Below, piece after piece: positions 62,665 to 64,000 of a stretch of DNA of 64,000 nt; position 1 is the first letter of the stretch, and each line of letters begins with the position of its first letter. A model generated the notes under the pieces. The model was given only the letters and a program-made list of their open reading frames with translations, did no database searches and was not told where the DNA came from. A program made the position numbers and the translations under genes. Source of the DNA: Pseudomonas migulae (GTDB lineage Bacteria > Pseudomonadota > Gammaproteobacteria > Pseudomonadales > Pseudomonadaceae). The stretch is taken from contig NZ_JALJWR010000001.1 of assembly GCF_024169315.1 (NCBI RefSeq), positions 641,501 through 705,500 of the forward strand, given 5' to 3'.

Positions 62665-63702
62665 ATGAGTCTTGGTGATGAGATACTCTCGGTAAAAAAC
62701 ATTTACAAAGTCTTTGGTACTCAGCCAAAGCTCGCGATGGAGATGCTGGCTCGCGGTGCTGATAAAAGTGAAATTTTCAGCAAAACCGGTCAAGTCGTTG
62801 GCGTTTTTGATGCCAGTTTCTCCGTAAAACGTGGAGAGATTTTCGTCATCATGGGGCTTTCCGGGTCCGGGAAGTCGACGATGGTGCGGTTGTTCAATCG
62901 ATTGATCGAGCCGACCTCCGGAACCATCCACCTCAACGGCCAGGAAATCACCGGCCTGTCGGATGCTGATCTCCTCAGCGTTCGCCGCAAAGACATGAGC
63001 ATGGTGTTTCAGTCGTTTGCCCTGATGCCCCACATGAGTGTGATCGACAACGTTGCTTTCGGCCTGGAAATCTCGGGCGTCGAGGAAAGTGAACGGCATA
63101 AGCGTGCACTCGAGGCACTCAAACAGGTGGGGCTCGATGGCCACGCCTACAGCTATCCGCACCAACTGTCCGGCGGTATGCAACAGCGGGTAGGCCTGGC
63201 CCGAGCGCTGGCCAACGACCCCGCCATCCTGCTGATGGACGAAGCCTTCTCGGCACTCGATCCGTTGATTCGCCACGAAATGCAGGGCGAACTGATCCGC
63301 CTGCAGGCAGAACAGCATCGCACCATCATCTTCATCTCCCATGACATTGAGGAGGCGATTCGCATCGGCCATCGCATTGCAATCATGGAGGGTGGCCGGG
63401 TGGTACAGATCGGTACCCCGCAAGAGCTGCTTTGCAACCCTGCGAACGATTACGTCAGAGCTTTCTTCAAAGGCTTTGATGCCTCGAAGATCCTCAAGGC
63501 TGGCGACGTTGCCAAGATCTGTGCAGAGCATCCGTACGCCATGGATCAATCCACGCCTACGCTGCGCGACGATGTACTCCTGCAGGACGTCTTTCACATT
63601 GTTGCTGATGCCGTTAATCCAGTTGCTGTGCTGGATCGCCAGGGTGTGTTCAAAGGCACGATCTCCAAGAGCCTACTGCTTCAGACAATGAGCCGGCACT
63701 AA
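62665..63702 (+). CDS. glycine-betaine/proline-type ABC transporter ATPase
   Basis: The 345-residue ATPase is of the ProV/OpuAA type: an N-terminal extension with [17 protein letters not shown], Walker [10 protein letters not shown] (64-72), signature [14 protein letters not shown], Walker [13 protein letters not shown]-loop ISHDIEEA, and a shortened C-terminal CBS-like region. AGGAGGGG precedes the ATG. The permease gene follows after 47 bases. It supplies energy for uptake of a quaternary amine, matching the demethylase genes upstream. Confidence 0.93.
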   Translation: MSLGDEILSVKNIYKVFGTQPKLAMEMLARGADKSEIFSKTGQVVGVFDASFSVKRGEIFVIMGLSGSGKSTMVRLFNRLIEPTSGTIHLNGQEITGLSDADLLSVRRKDMSMVFQSFALMPHMSVIDNVAFGLEISGVEESERHKRALEALKQVGLDGHAYSYPHQLSGGMQQRVGLARALANDPAILLMDEAFSALDPLIRHEMQGELIRLQAEQHRTIIFISHDIEEAIRIGHRIAIMEGGRVVQIGTPQELLCNPANDYVRAFFKGFDASKILKAGDVAKICAEHPYAMDQSTPTLRDDVLLQDVFHIVADAVNPVAVLDRQGVFKGTISKSLLLQTMSRH

Positions 63703-63749
63703 TAGTCTCTATTTGCTGGCTTGCCAGGCTCGGATATTCAGGTGATGAC

Positions 63750-64000
63750 ATGAACGAATTCAGTTTTCTAGACCCGTTTCAATCCCTCAACGTCCCTTTG
63801 GGCCAATGGGTAGAAGTTGCCCTGAATTATCTGGTTCATAATTTCCGCGAGGTATTCCGTTCGATTAGATGGCCAATCGATCAGGTACTTAATGGAATTC
63901 AGTTCGGGTTGTTGGCTATTCCTCCGTCGATATTCATTATTTTTGCGACGCTCCTGGGCTGGCAGGTAGGAGGGAGAAAGATTGGAATCCTTTGTTTCGT
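63750..64000 (+). CDS. glycine-betaine/proline-type ABC permease, N-terminal part
   Basis: The frame opens MNEFSFLDPFQSLNVPLGQW, with the amphipathic segment and first transmembrane helix (LLAIPPSIFIIFATLLGWQV) of ProW/OpuAB permeases, and runs off the right edge. AGGTGA precedes the ATG. It is the second gene of the transporter operon; a substrate-binding protein should follow outside the window. Confidence 0.88.
   Translation, partial: MNEFSFLDPFQSLNVPLGQWVEVALNYLVHNFREVFRSIRWPIDQVLNGIQFGLLAIPPSIFIIFATLLGWQVGGRKIGILCF

Noticed and set aside
1..64000. CRISPR arrays, complete insertion sequences, tRNA or rRNA genes
   Set aside because: No regularly spaced repeats, intact transposase with terminal repeats, or RNA gene signatures were found by reading.

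Overview
The window looks like a chromosomal accessory region of a Pseudomonas, most likely of the P. fluorescens group. The reasons are the moderately high G+C codon usage, an OprD-family porin, a ClpG/ClpK-type disaggregase, a REP-like GTGGGAGCGA motif, and a dense mix of LysR, AraC, TetR, MarR and HxlR regulators with small catabolic operons. The genus is inferred from gene content; no rRNA or tRNA gene was seen.

1-6.5 kb is a stress island with much debris. A phospholipase D-like gene is cut by an in-frame TAA and runs off the left edge. Next come fragments of a TPR/ATPase-type regulator and an SDR, then an intact psiE-like gene and clpG, then scraps of a LysR regulator and an RND outer-membrane channel. 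clpG, psiE and a kefB-like gene at 16-18 kb (itself split by an amber codon) are characteristic members of the locus of heat resistance / transmissible locus for protein quality control. Here they look like a reduced or dispersed version. 6.5-11.7 kb adds a peroxiredoxin, a DsbA-fold protein, a small ORF, an AT-rich ltrA, a CmcJ/NvfI-like protein and an OprD porin.

11.8-33.1 kb: a decayed partial copy of the GGDEF-EAL gene at 30.9-33.1 kb, together with its downstream spacer, lies at 11.85-12.21 kb in the same orientation, so the two copies bracket about 19 kb. Inside are a luciferase-like monooxygenase, an ABM protein/quinone oxidoreductase/LysR module, the split kefB, and a catabolic cluster. 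That cluster holds an AraC regulator, XdhC, an alpha/beta hydrolase, an MFS permease, a crotonase, an acyl-CoA ligase and a three-gene molybdenum hydroxylase whose large subunit is fused to a CoxG domain. It probably imports, activates and hydroxylates an unidentified aromatic or heterocyclic acid.

33-47.8 kb holds small ORFs (including a 24-residue membrane peptide), an SDR/MFS/SnoaL set, an unusual 627-residue fusion of a beta-hydroxyacid dehydrogenase to an alpha/beta hydrolase with a divergent LysR gene, an M19-type peptidase, a thioesterase/zinc alcohol dehydrogenase/MarR group, a frameshifted SDR gene beside HxlR, a TetR gene and a thymidylate-kinase-like protein. CTAC-N6-GTAG sites recur in this part.

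47.8-64 kb reads as a betaine/N-methyl amino acid catabolic region. It contains an IPNS-type dioxygenase, an N-methylproline-demethylase-like flavoprotein, a ProC-like reductase overlapping a TetR gene, two SDRs, a tightly overlapping dapA-like/ALDH/FAD-oxidase/EamA operon, a Rieske betaine-demethylase-like oxygenase, a LysR regulator, and a glycine-betaine/proline-type ABC transporter whose permease runs off the right edge. The set resembles stachydrine or hydroxyproline-betaine degradation, but the true substrate is not shown by sequence.
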